From Pictodentalium vernedei (Eukaryota > Mollusca > Scaphopoda > Dentaliida > Dentaliidae): a stretch of 64,000 nt of DNA. Below are positions 1 through 10,625 of this stretch, one piece after another. Numbering within the stretch: the stretch's first letter is position 1; each line of letters starts with the position of its first letter. The notes beneath the pieces are model-generated. The model searched no databases, was not told the origin of the DNA, and was given only the letters and a program-made list of their open reading frames with translations. Position numbers and translations under genes: made by a program. The stretch lies in assembly GCA_031216915.1 (NCBI GenBank), contig CM062296.1, positions 143,758,344-143,822,343 on the forward strand. Reading direction: 5' to 3'.

Positions 1-2513
1 AAATAAGACAAGAATTGCGATAATTGGGAATATGTTCATTTCTGTTCCCTGTATGCTATGTTTCTGATAAAAATAATATGAGGTGTACACTGTACTAAAG
101 AGCTGAGGGGTGGGTTAATATGACCTCACAGTTAATGTCTGTGGCCCTCACAGGTACCGTATATCAACAAAAGTTACCAAGTTACAGTGAAATTATTCCA
201 AAACGAGTCATCCTATCAAATTACATAGAAATTCCATCATAAATATGGCCTGTAGACTGTGCTAAAGGTTTTCGGGCCCCTTTAGCCGTCAGTTTCCCAA
301 TTGCGTCCAAAAGGGATGTTCTCATTTAGACATTATATGAAGTCAACCTACGAAGTTACAATGAAATCCCTTCATAAATATGAACTGAAGACTGTGCTAA
401 AGGTTTTCAGGCTTTGGGCTCGGGCAGCCATCATGGTTGAATGATCGCAACCAAAAGGGGACATTCTCATCTGGGCATCATCTGGAGTGATCCTACGAAG
501 TTACAATGAAATCCCTTCATAAATATGACCTGTAGCTGTGCTCAAGGTTTTTGGGCTTCGGGCCCCTGAAGCCGTCACAGTTGATCAATCACGACCAAAA
601 GGAGATGTCATCATCTAGATATTATATGGAGTCAAACTAACAAATCAAACACTAACAAATCCTTCCATAAATATGACCCATAGACTATGCTAAAGGTTTT
701 GGGCTCGGGCAGCCATCAAGGCTGAATGATCTCGACCAAAAGGGGACGTTCTCATCTAGACATTATTTGGAGTCATCCTACCAAGGTACAATGAAATCCC
801 TTCATAAATATCACCTGTAGACTGTGCTAAAGGTTTTCAGGCTTCAGGCCCCTGTAGCCGTCACAGTTGCCTAATGGTGTCCAAAAGGGGCTATTCTCAT
901 CTAGACATTATATGAAGTCAACCTACCAAGTTACAATGAAATCCCTTCATAAATATGAACTGAAGACTGTGCTAAAGGTTTTTGGGCTTTGGGCTCAGGC
1001 AGCCATCATGGTTGAATGCTCGCAATCAAAAGGGGACATTCTCATCTGGGCATCATCTGGAGTGATCCTACAAAGTTACAATGAAATCCCTTCATAAATA
1101 TGACCTGTAGACTGTGCTCAAGAGTTTCGGGCTTCGGGCACCTGTAGCCATCACAGGTTAACGTATATCAACAAAAGTTACCAAGTTACAGTGAAATTAT
1201 TCCAAAACGAGTCATCCTATCAAATTACATAGAAATCCCATCATAAATATGGCCTGTAGGCTGTGCTAAAGGTTTTCGGGCTTCGGGCCCCTGTAGCCGT
1301 CAGCTTCCCAATTGCGTCCAAAAGGGACATTCTCATTTAGACATTATATGAAGTCAACCTACCAAGTTTCAATGAAATCCCTTCATAAATATGACCTGTA
1401 AAGTGTGTTAAAGGTTTTTGGGCTTTGGGCTTGGGCAGCCATCATGGATGAATGATCGCAACCAAAAGGGGACATTCTCATCTGGGCATCATCTGGAGTG
1501 ATCCTACGAAATTACAATGAAATCCCTTCATAAATATCACCTGTAGACTGTGCTCAGGGTTTTCAGGCTTCGGGCCTCTGAAGCCGTCACAGTTGACCAA
1601 TCACGACCAAAAGGGGGATGTCATCATCTAGGCATTATATGGAGTCAACCTAACAGGTTACAATGAAATCCTTCCATAAATATGGCCTTTTGCCTATGCT
1701 AAAGGTTTTTGGGTTTGGGCAAACATTAAGGCTGAATGATCGCGATCAAAATGGGACGTTCTCATCTAGATATTATTTGGAGTCATCCTACCAAGTTACA
1801 ATGAAATCCCTTCATAAATATGACCTGTAGACTGTGCTAAAGGTTTTCGGGCTTCGGGCCCCTGTAGCCGTCACAGTTGCCCAATCATGTCCAAAAGGGG
1901 ACTTTCTCATCTAGACATTATATGAAGTCAACCCACCAAGTTACAATGAAATTCCTCAATAAATATGACCTGTAGACTGTGCTAAAGGTATTTGGGTTTT
2001 GGGCTCGGGCAGTCATCACGGTTGGCAGATCATGCCCAAATGGGGAAATTCTCATCTCGACATCATAAGGAGTCATCCTACCAAGTTACAATGAAATCCC
2101 TCCATATTAAACATGACCTGCAGACTGTGCTAAAAGTTTTTAGGTTTCGGGCTTGGGCAGCCATCACGGTCGACAGATCTTGCCCAAAAGGGGACGTTCT
2201 CATCTAGGCATTATACAGAGGCATCCTACCAAGTTACTATGAAATCCCTTCATAAATACGACCTGTAGACTGTGCTAATGGTTTTCGGGTTTTGGGCTTG
2301 GGCAGCCATACCGGTTGACCGATCGCGACCAAAAGGGGACGTTCTCATCTATACATGACCCCAAACCAGCATATGAAATTTTGTGACGATCAGACAAGAA
2401 CTGCGGGGTGTAGCCTGTGCTGAAGGAAAATGTGAACAGACTTACAGACTAACAGACTTCCGCATGCGTGATGGCAATAGCTTATCTTGACTTTGTCAAG
2501 TTAAGCTAAAAAT
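1..2513. repeat. 145-bp-unit tandem-core element (R145), left end cut by window
   Basis: About 16 diverged copies of a roughly 144-146 bp unit containing ttacaatgaaatcccttcat, then 'gacctgtagactgtgctaaagg', 'gggcagccatca' and 'aaaaggggacgttctcat'. It ends at 2513 with cttgactttgtcaagttaag followed by ctaaaaa, a terminal hairpin. Short open frames in it are repeat-derived and not coding. The same family recurs at 15141-18847, 19304-21038, 43095-43690 and 61513-64000. Confidence 0.9.
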
Positions 2514-2856
2514 GAAAACTGTAATAACACTTTTCGCAAATGTTTCCCTCAATCATGTCGGAGATATTGTTGCAGTTTGGGGAATGGGAAAATGGTAGAT
2601 GGTGATTGGGAAATTGTTAAGCAAATGATATGCTACTCTGTGATACACTGTTAGAAAGAGCACTCCGAGGCATTTCTAACAATTGGTACATTGCAACAGA
2701 ACATCAGACTAATGAAAAAAAAACTAGAAACCATCTGTAATACTTCTTGAGCCAGTCTGATTAGCATATGTACTAAAAACATTTTGCATGAATTTTTAAC
2801 AGTTAAACAATCAACTGACCAGTTTGGTCTATTTTTTAAGAGATTGTCTGACTTAC
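2514..2856. other. intron, unique sequence
   Basis: AT-rich intron downstream of exon 8. I see no repeat family, exon or RNA gene. I looked specifically for a VSLLEYRKR-coding exon on the minus strand and did not find one. Confidence 0.6.
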
Positions 2857-4125
2857 CTTTTTCTTTGCAGGAACTTGAGTGCTCTGTGCTTCATTGGAAG
2901 TGTTATCAAGGGATGATGATACCTCCGAAGAAGCTTTGAACAAAACGTTTGTACTAGATGAGACATCACAGTTATTCATACTGTCTGAAAAATAATGCTG
3001 GGGAACAGTGAGTGCATTATCCCTAAAAGATGAAATACTTGAGTCACAATGATTCCAAGAACTTGGAAATATATCAGCAGTGTTGTGAGAATCATGTGAA
3101 GTATTAGTTGAGTCGGCAACTATTTCCAAGTTCCTTAACCTTGACTCAGAGCAATCTGCTATAGGTTCACTATTCCTAGATACTGACTCAGAACAATCTG
3201 CCATGATTTCTGAGGTATTCAATCCTGACATACTATCAGTACTATCCGAGGGAAATTTGGTTACACTGCTTGAATAACTATCATGAGAAGTACTTTGTAC
3301 TATTTCTGATGAACTTGAATATATGGCAGTGTTGGAGCTACCAACTGAATCTTCTACATCACTTAATTTCTGTTTATGAATTGATGAAGATATAGCTGAA
3401 TCTGAAGGTGATATAAAATTATTTCTACAACTTTCAATTGTTCCGTTAGCACTAGTAGTATCACTTTCAATCTCCTTGCCATCACTTTCTGACGTCCGTA
3501 TTGATGAAGAACTTTGAGGGGAATATAATACAATGTTTGAACTTGAATCTGATGTCACTCTATCTACTGATGAGAATTTATCTGAATCTGTTGTGGAAAC
3601 ACTAACTTCCACTGATTTGTTCTCAAAATCTAAGTGAGATGATGATGAAGATGATGAAGAGCTATTTAAAGCTTCACTTGTGTGCATCAACTGATCTTCA
3701 TCAACTTCATCAATTTTGATTTTTGAATGCTTTAAAGGTTCACACATTTCTGATGAATCGGCAGTGTTGACAGAAGTTTCTGTACCACATTTTTCCTTTT
3801 TCTTTACAGTTAATACAGATTCACCTACAATATCTGTTTTTTGTTTGTCAACTGGTTCCACAGAATCTGCTTCATCGGATGGCTCTGCCTCCACCGATTT
3901 CTCACCCGAATCACTTTCACTTGTTTTAGTATGTTTTGTACTTGAAATATAACCACTATCACCTTCTTCGGATGTATTTGACGTTTTATTTGCACACTTT
4001 ATTTGCTCACATTCTTCAGAAATATTCATGTGTTCATTCACTGATGAATCTGGCACATCACCACTTGTTGGTTCATTATCCAGCGAATCATCCTTTTTGA
4101 CAGTTGGCTTTCTTGATAGTGGATC
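2857..4125 (-). CDS. KMT2E/SETD5: KMT2E/SETD5-like exon 8 of window (long Ser-rich exon)
   Basis: 1269 nt, 423 codons, phase 0; acceptor tatatatctttgcag before GAT CCA, donor AAG|gtaagt (perfect consensus). It starts DPLSRKPTVKKDD and is strongly Ser/Thr/Asp/Glu-rich throughout, with a run of nine Ser near residue 159 and repeats of the type DCSES.SRN around residues 320-335. It ends VPAKKK, where vertebrate KMT2E and SETD5 read QKKKVSLLEYRKR; the rest of that motif should be in an exon beyond the left edge, and I found no candidate in 1-2856. The low-complexity body is probably lineage-specific disordered sequence. Confidence 0.9.
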
Positions 4126-4194
4126 CTGCAAAGATATATATATAACTCATCACCCTGATCTCACTAAATTGAGAAAACTGGTGGCTTTTGGCGA

Positions 4195-4818
4195 TTAACC
4201 CTTTACCCAACACACGAGCTAAGGTCCCACAAAGTAGATATTCTGTTTCTCGGGCCATTTTGTGTAAAATTGCATGTGGGCAGGTTTTTTTTTTTATTTT
4301 ATTTTTTATTTTTATAATTAATTCTTTGCCATCAAAAGTTCAAAAAGACGGTGTGAAGACATCAAGAAAAATATATAAATTCTCTGTGGCTCGTCTGCAT
4401 TTGAGAATAACTTCCATCATAATATGACCAAAGAAACACAAAGAAAGGCATGGCAATAAACAACATAACAGGTTAAGGCTGTTACTTCTGGTTTTAATGT
4501 GCCCAAATTAAGGCAAATTGGTGTGCACAAAATAAATTAATTTAAAGACGTGCATTCAGAATTTTTTCCATATTATCATTTTTTTTAAAGTAACATCATA
4601 AATGTAATATTTACAGCCGGTTTAGATGTTTCTGTTTCCAACTATAATGGAACATTATTTGAGAAGAGCTAAAGATAAAGTGCAATAAAATTCCACTTGC
4701 TTTGTACTGAAAATCTCATCTTGTAACACCACTTCTTTGAGGAGGTACATGATGTGGTTCTCTTGAAGTTTTGTAATTATGTGGACAGGTGTATACAATT
4801 AATTAGATAAAGGGTTAA
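4195..4818. mobile_element. TTAA-flanked piggyBac-like MITE (long copy)
   Basis: It begins TTAA followed by CCCTTTACCCAACA and ends gataaaggg-TTAA. The termini match the better copies at 4893, 7581 and 28653. The interior (tctgtttctcgggccattttg...) is shared with elements at 10200, 34670 and 37555. The TTAA target and CCCTTT start are typical of piggyBac-like elements (known family trait; the superfamily call is inference). Confidence 0.5.
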
Positions 4819-4892
4819 TTGAACAAAAAATCGGTAATCTATTGGAAGAATCAGTCTGAACACCACAGAGTTTTTGTCATGAAGATAAACAT

Positions 4893-5134
4893 TTAACCCT
4901 TTACCTAACATGAAAAGCACATGACACTTGCAAACAAAATTCCTGAATAACTAATTTTTTTTTCATTTTTTGTCTCAAAAACATAGGTTATGACCCCTCA
5001 TTAGAATGAGCTCGACAAGCTTGTTTCGAAGATGGGTCATAACCTATGTTTTTGAGACAAAAAATGAAAATTAATTGGCAATTTTTGTGAATAGCGCTAG
5101 CCGGTTTTGGCTGTTACGTTGGGTAAAGAGTTAA
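4893..5134. mobile_element. TTAA-flanked palindromic MITE (piggyBac-like)
   Basis: 242 bp from TTAA-CCCTTTACCTAACA to GTTGGGTAAAGAG-TTAA. The centre is a long inverted repeat (arms gtctcaaaaacataggttat and its complement at about 4973-5072), which would form a near-complete hairpin. No coding capacity. Confidence 0.75.
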
Positions 5135-5149
5135 TATTTTGTACCTATT

Positions 5150-5380
5150 TGTTTATTGATTGGTGTGTAAGGTCACATATTTCTGAACAATGGCTAATCG
5201 TGACCGCAACACAAAGATAAAGCCAAGTTTAGTCAATTGCTTATACCCATGTTGTCCATTTTTGAGGACTTCCACCCCAAGCACTGGTGACTGGGTCCTA
5301 TTTTACCAGTACAACAGAGCTTGTTTACCATGGAAAACAAGCAATGCTTCACCTCCTAGGGTTCCCCCTGAAACTTTTTG
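5150..5380 (-). mobile_element. SINE-B copy
   Basis: A repeat with tail-side sequence ttggtgtgtaaggtcacata followed by 'caatggctaatcgtgac' and a body containing 'ttccaccccaagcactggtgactgggtcc'. The same body occurs at 5430, 34185 and 42000. It shares its 3' tail region with the tRNA-derived SINE-A. I read it as inserted on the minus strand because the A/T-rich tail (tgtttattgat) is at the left. Confidence 0.6.
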
Positions 5381-5429
5381 TATCTTGTTTGATTATTATT
5401 ATTACATGTATTATTATTTTTAATGTTTA

Positions 5430-5945
5430 AAATGTCACATATATCTGCACAATGGCTAATTGTGATTGCAACAAGGGAGATAAACCCAAGTTTAGTCAAT
5501 TGTTTATACCCATGTTGTCCATTTTTGAGGACTTCCACCCCAAGCATTGGTGACTGGTTCCTATTTTACCATTAAAACAGAGCTTGTTTAGTATTTATTT
5601 ATTTATTGGTGTTTAAGGTCACGTACTTATGCACAATGGCTCATCATGACCATGACAGTTTTACGGGTGGAGGAAGCCGGAGTACCCAGAGAGAACCACC
5701 GAGCATCGACGAGCAACTGTCAGCTACTCAACATTCTAACTGTTCAAGCGCCGCTCAAGCAGGGTTACAGCAGTTGAAGATATGTGCACCATCAATGTGC
5801 AGTACGCCTTAGTACACAGTGTTATCGTGCCCCCATAAAGGCAACCGGGATAAAGTGCATTGCCCAAGGACACAACGTGGGTTTACCACAGTAAACATGC
5901 ACTGCTTCACTTCCCGGGATTCCCACAAGGATTGTATCTTGTTTA
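5430..5945 (-). mobile_element. SINE-B copy interrupted by a SINE-A
   Basis: The left part (5430-5590) stops at agagcttgttta and the right part resumes at 5881 with gtttaccacagtaaac, which is how the uninterrupted SINE-B at 34185-34410 reads. The break is occupied by the SINE-A at 5591-5880. Confidence 0.6.
5591..5880 (-). mobile_element. SINE-A (tRNA-derived), 5'-truncated, nested
   Basis: Read on the minus strand it matches the full SINE-A at 63289-63651 from the 'ttgggcaatgcac' centre to the (taaa)n tail, and it lacks the tRNA head. It is flanked by a short GTTTA repeat (5586-5590 and 5881-5885), consistent with insertion into SINE-B. Confidence 0.65.
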
Positions 5946-5999
5946 GCAGAGCTCTGTCAAACAAGAAACAAAAGAATAAATGTTCATTGTATCACTTGA

Positions 6000-7100
6000 T
6001 AATTGAACAAGAGCACCGCCTAGCGGGGCAACATACGCCCTTCAAAATTGGAACATGCACAAGTTTCCCTGGGGTAAAGTTTGAAATTTTTGTTGACTCG
6101 ACTATGTCTGCCCCCCCTCCAATCATTGCCCATTCCCCTGCCCTGTCTGGGGTAAAGGGTAATTCACCTATTTTCACATTTTCATATTAAGCGATCTGTG
6201 GTCTTCACAAAATAAAAAACGAGATACCATGCTCATATTAAATTTCAAAAGAATCTGATTAAGTTCACAGACTGTAGAGCACGGAAAGCATAATTTGACC
6301 GATTTCTAAGTATGAAAAGGGCAATAACTCCTATGGAAATCGACAAACATGACCCAAATTTGCACTTGTGTTAGATACCATGCTCATGAAGCCGCATATT
6401 AAAATTTCAAAAGAATCCAATTAAGTTCACGGACTGTAGAGCACAGAAAGCATAATTTGACTGATTCTAAGTATGAAAAGGGCAATAACTCCTAAGAAAA
6501 CAACCGAACACGACCCAAATATCAACTTGTGTGAGATATTATGCCCATGAAGCTGCACATTAAATTTGAAAAGAATCTGATTAAGTTTACGGTCTGTAGA
6601 GCACGGAAAGCATAATTTGCCTGATTTCTAAGTATTAAAGGGCAATAACTCCTACAGAAATCGACAAACATGACCCAAATTTGCACTTGTGCGAGATACC
6701 ATGCTCATAAAGCTGCATATTAAATTTCAAAAGAATCCGATTAAGTTCACGGACTGTAGAGCACAGAAAGCATAATTTGACTGATTTCTAAGTATGAAAA
6801 GGGCAATAACTCCCAAGAAAACAATCGAACATGACCCAAATATGAACTTGTGCGAGACAAAAACTGTAGTAGTTCGATCCAAAAGTATTTTGCAAAATTC
6901 TATATGGACGCCAGTTGGCCATCTTGAATCCGATCTGGAAAAAAATTATGTCACGCACTTCCCCTCATCATGTTCATCATTTTTGTGAAGTTTCATGAAA
7001 ATGCAACTAAAACTGGGGAAGTAGTTCGCTCCACAAGTTTACATGTGCAATGGATCGACGATGACGACCTACGGACAAGTTGACTCCTTTTCAGTCACAA
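6000..7100. repeat. 161-bp-unit tandem-core repeat element
   Basis: It opens with a small palindrome (gagcaccgcctagcgggg) near 6010. Four or more units of about 161 bp follow, each containing 'gggcaataactcct' (6319, 6481, 6641, 6802), 'gttcacggactgtagagcac' and 'gataccatgctcat'. It fades out near 7080 in 'gatgacgacctacgg', like the tails of related elements. No gene seen. Confidence 0.7.
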
Positions 7101-7580
7101 TATCAATACCTTAAAGCGAATATAACCAAAATAGCTTACAAGTTTTTGCATTGAAAATTTCAGGTGCAATTGCACTCCCAAGCAATTTGAGGAGGGCAAC
7201 TGTTTTGTACTCCTTGATTTTCTAGATTGCCAGGCCTGTCCCTCCAATAATTGTGACTTGAAAACCACACTGCTTTTGGTTTCTCTACTTGAAGATGTAA
7301 TTAGTCAACAGTTTAGGACTCTCAACAATGCAGGGGTTTTTCTGGGCAACAAGAGGGGCTGAAGATGCAGCCTATTCCCAATCTGGGCATGATTTTTCCC
7401 AATTCCTGACCTCAATTCAACTCACAAGTGTTGGATATATTTCAAAACATCTGAATCTGCAAACAATGCCAAGTGGGACATTCAATACTGTTTCTATGTT
7501 GAATGTTTCTCTTTTAGAAGAGGCAGATAATGTAAATGCTTCAATAACAAGCACAGGCATGATCTTTCCTGGTGGGTATC
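7101..7580. other. intron, no clear feature
   Basis: A frame is open on the plus strand over 7328-7580, but it has no start context, splice context or family I recognise. A partial sequence resembling the right end of the CAGGCYTGGCA-type element (attgccaggcctg) lies at about 7219. I support nothing else here. Confidence 0.4.
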
Positions 7581-7829
7581 TTAACCCTTTACCCAACACA
7601 GACGATTTCAAAATTTATTTTTTTAAATATCATTTTTTAAATTTTTTCAAAAAATTTCAACAAAACCATATCATGTGACCCCTCTTTGGAACGAGCTCGA
7701 CGAGCTCGTTCCAAAGAGGGGTCACATGATATGGTTTTGCTGACATTTTTCGAAAAATAATATTTTTTCAGCTGCTGAATTTGCATATTACGTGGGCGGA
7801 TATGGGCGATTCGTTGGGTAAAGGGTTAA
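7581..7829. mobile_element. TTAA-flanked palindromic MITE (piggyBac-like)
   Basis: 249 bp with perfect ends: TTAA-CCCTTTACCCAAC and GTTGGGTAAAGGG-TTAA. The central inverted repeat has arms reading 'catatcatgtgacccctctt' and complement. It is the reverse-complement counterpart of the copy at 28653. Confidence 0.85.
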
Positions 7830-8325
7830 TTGCTTGCCTGAAAAGATAACCGCAATGTTTGAATAACAAAAACACATGCATACACAATTGTTACTGAAGT
7901 TTTAATGAAAATGAAGTTACAGGTGCTTGTTTCTGTACGTTCTGTGAAAGTTATAGGCACTTGTTTCTGTCCATTCTGTGATTGACAGAAATTCCCAAAT
8001 TTGATCCGGGAGACAAATTTTTCCAAGGGACCCAGTGGGGGCCCAAAAAATTCCTACAATGTTTCTGTTTCGTTGATTTAGCTCCAATAAGGGGACGTAG
8101 TTTATTTATGTTCAGAAAGAAGAAAAGACTAAGAAAATTAGAATTGGAATGTACATGTAACTCATCAAGTAAAACCTCATTTCAATGACTTTTGTCTGTC
8201 TCTTTCATTGAACACTAGTTCCAGAACAAGAATAAAGACAAGTTATTCCAATATGAGATATAATCCTAAGAAAAGCTCATAGATCTTCTAAATGCAAATT
8301 AATATTATATTTATAGTCAAATTAC
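7830..8325. other. intron after exon 7, unique
   Basis: AT-rich intron. There is a short local duplication (caggtgcttgtttctgtacg and cacttgtttctgtccattct, 7920-7978). I see no exon or element. Confidence 0.5.
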
Positions 8326-8549
8326 CTCTTCTTCCATTGGGTCATCTGATGGAATACTTAAACTTCTGAAACCATTCTTGTTTTTGAATGCCTCAAGGGC
8401 AGCTCTGAATGGAACAGGTGCTTGAAGATTGTCTAATCCTACTGTTGGTGTAAGTGACAGGGACGGAGTTGAAGTTGTAGGAGTATTTGGATTCTCAAGC
8501 GATAGTGATTCTCTTGCCAATCGCCTTTTCTTCAATGGAGTAACAAAGT
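8326..8549 (-). CDS. KMT2E/SETD5: KMT2E/SETD5-like exon 7 of window (FVTPLKKRRL motif)
   Basis: 224 nt; AC plus the carried-over G makes Asp, followed by 74 codons ending in phase 0 at GAG|gtaatt. The acceptor is cattactgatgtttcag. It starts (D)FVTPLKKRRLARESL, matching LPDLTTPLKKRR in KMT2E, and then has a Thr/Ser/Pro stretch (NTPTTSTPSLSLTPT) like the vertebrate STPTPSPYATPT. It ends with PFRAALEAFKNKNGF and an acidic DDPMEEE. The TPLKKRR core is a likely basic nuclear signal (inference). Confidence 0.92.
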
Positions 8550-8679
8550 CTGAAACATCAGTAATGTGATAACAAATAATACAAAAAACCTTGAATTGCA
8601 TCAACAATAAAAGACCTGATTCCAACACAAATTCAACAGTTCTGCGCTGTGCCATGAATCAAGCAAGACAGAACATCAC

Positions 8680-9111
8680 CAGGCTTGGCATTTTCGGTTG
8701 AGAGCGATTTATTTGCTCACCTTAAAAAAATTAAGGAGGGCGGAAACTAGCCCTCCTGACCTTAGAAAATAATGATTACCATAACCGCCAATGCCTAAAA
8801 CCCACAACTTTTAAGATCTCTGCTACATGTATGTTAGTGGTCTCTGTAAGACGGCCACACTGCCCCTCCCACATCTCTGGGCCTTGCCAAGTCCCAGATG
8901 TGTGGGAGGGGCAGTGTAGCCATCTCACAGAGACTACCTTGTTAGCAGCACCACATAAAATGTACAAAGCCCACTTGGCAGAATTCATTAACAGTAACAC
9001 TTCATTTTGCAATTTTAGCTTTTGTAAGCTTGAGGAGTGCTAATCGCTCGCCTAGGCCATGCGAGGGGAGAGAGTTTTAGCCCTTCTGCATTTTTAAGAA
9101 TTCCAGGCCTG
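8680..9111. mobile_element. hAT-like non-autonomous element (CAGGCYTGG ends)
   Basis: 432 bp with inverted ends CAGGCTTGGCATT (left) and CAGGCCTGGAATT (right, complement), flanked by catcac and cattac, a probable 6-bp target duplication with one change. The interior holds a long palindrome (about 8838-8937, arms containing cactgcccctcccaca). It is related to 55639-56393, which has the same ends. The superfamily is inferred from end sequence and short target duplication only. Confidence 0.65.
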
Positions 9112-9568
9112 CATTACTGTGGAGAGGGCTATTTGTAAAAAAAATAATTTTCATTCTTTTTCAAAGATTTCAAAATGGGAGTAAAAACCCAGAAGATTGG
9201 AAATCACTGATTAACGACAGAACTTAAATTTGTGATGGAGAAGCACAAAACATTCACCCCTTCACTTAACCTAATGCTCATATCTGGTCAGCATTATTTA
9301 CAAAGTTTCGTCAATTAAATTTTCTTATTCATTCAATTTTTGAGTAAAAAAAAAAAGACATAATTTTCAAAGTCATCAATGAATGTGGATATTCAATTGG
9401 AATATAATTTATCTGGTGTCGTAAGGCAGCAGGGACCAGGACACAGCCAAATAAAGGTATTAAAGTATGAATTCTTCAAAAGGTTTATCACTTTTTTCCA
9501 AGTCAAATCCAAATCACGATCTTCAAGCACTACAAATTGTCTTCAGAAGTTGATTTCTATTTTGAAGG
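9112..9568. other. intron, no feature
   Basis: AT-rich unique sequence with short poly-A. I see no exon, repeat unit or element end. Confidence 0.4.
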
Positions 9569-9782
9569 TTAACCCTTTACCCAACATAACGGCCAACACT
9601 ATTCACAAAAATCACCATCCAGTTTTCATTTTTTTTCTCCCCTTTTTGTCTCAAAAACATGACACAAAAAATAGGCCAATTAAATCGTCAGATGTGTACC
9701 CATACGCACAACTAGTAGAAAGCTGTTACTATCTCAGGACCAATTTTTGGAGGAATTTTCAATTTGAAGGATAAAGGGTTAA
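9569..9782. mobile_element. TTAA-flanked MITE (piggyBac-like)
   Basis: From TTAA-CCCTTTACCCAACA to gataaaggg-TTAA. It contains 'ccttttgtctcaaaaacatg', shared with the palindromic copy at 4893 but without the second arm, so it is an internally deleted or diverged copy. Confidence 0.6.
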
Positions 9783-10195
9783 TATCTCAGGATCAAATTA
9801 TCAGATTTACCCCAAAAACTATACAGCGCAGCACATCAGTAACCTGAAGATATATATAAAGTAACGTGACAATTGGATTGATATTTTTTGAGTTATCTCA
9901 TGCCAAAGGGATTGGAAGAATTCTCAATTTGAAGGATAAGGGTTAATATCTCAGGATCAAATTATTAGATTTACACCAAAAACTATACAGCTCGGCACAT
10001 CAGTAACATGAACACAAATATAAAGTAACATGACAATCCAAGCAATATTTTTCAAGTTATCGAATGCCAAAGTTATGGGTACGGGCGCCGGACAGACAGA
10101 CAGATGGATGGGCAGACAGACAAAGGATGGACGAACGACAGAGGACCACTCCGGATGCCGACATTATGTGTACCATACATGGTATGGGTACACAT
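9774..10195. repeat. two direct repeats (~176 bp) with hairpin end
   Basis: Two copies of 'ataaagggttaatatctcag...cagtaacctgaa...gttatc.catgccaaag' start at 9771 and 9946. After them comes 'ggacagacagacagatggat' and a terminal hairpin 'gtgtaccatacatggtatgg' followed by 'gtacacataaaaatg'. The layout is that of the other tandem-core elements with a 3' hairpin. Confidence 0.6.
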
Positions 10196-10199
10196 AAAA

Positions 10200-10625
10200 A
10201 TGAAAAAAATTAGTTAGGCCACACAAATTAGATCTTCTATTTCTCAGGCCATTATTTGTGAAATTGCATGCGGGCGAGCGTTTTTTTATTTTATTTTGTA
10301 TTTCAGTAATTACTTCTTTGCCATCAAAAATTCGTGTTCTTGGTTCAAGTTTTAGGCCTCATAATCTACAGAATAGCATGGGTGGTGGTGTATTTCATCC
10401 TTTGAGAGCAAGAAGGCTTTGCAATGCTAAAGCATTGCAAAGCCTTCTTGCACTCAAGGGACAAATTCATCAATTTTTTTAACTTGGGTAAAATATCAGA
10501 TATAAACCATTTAATTTTAATTTTTTTTAAGTAAAATTGGTTATAAAAAGAGAGCATATTTTTTTAGGCCTTATTCAATAATTTTATTTGTAAGTGTTAT
10601 CTGCCTTTCGTGTTAGGTAAAGTGT
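10200..10625. mobile_element. MITE-F copy with internal palindrome
   Basis: Shares 'atttctcaggccatt', 'ttgcatgcgggcgag' and the perfect palindrome arms 'caagaaggctttgcaatgct' / complement (10409-10452) with the elements at 34670 and 37555. The right end reads 'gtgttaggtaaagtg', a decayed form of the GTTGGGTAAAGGG terminus. Confidence 0.6.

Noticed and set aside
867..2207. Short open frames in the 145-bp arrays (also near 17441, 19634, 61743)
   Set aside because: They repeat with the tandem unit, differ by frameshifts between units and match no protein family; they are by-products of the repeat.
3716..3952. Plus-strand frame over the long Ser-rich exon
   Set aside because: Antisense shadow of the minus-strand coding exon; low complexity makes the opposite strand open by chance.
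7328..7678. 116-codon plus-strand frame
   Set aside because: Its last third runs into the TTAA-MITE; no family resemblance and no splice or promoter context.
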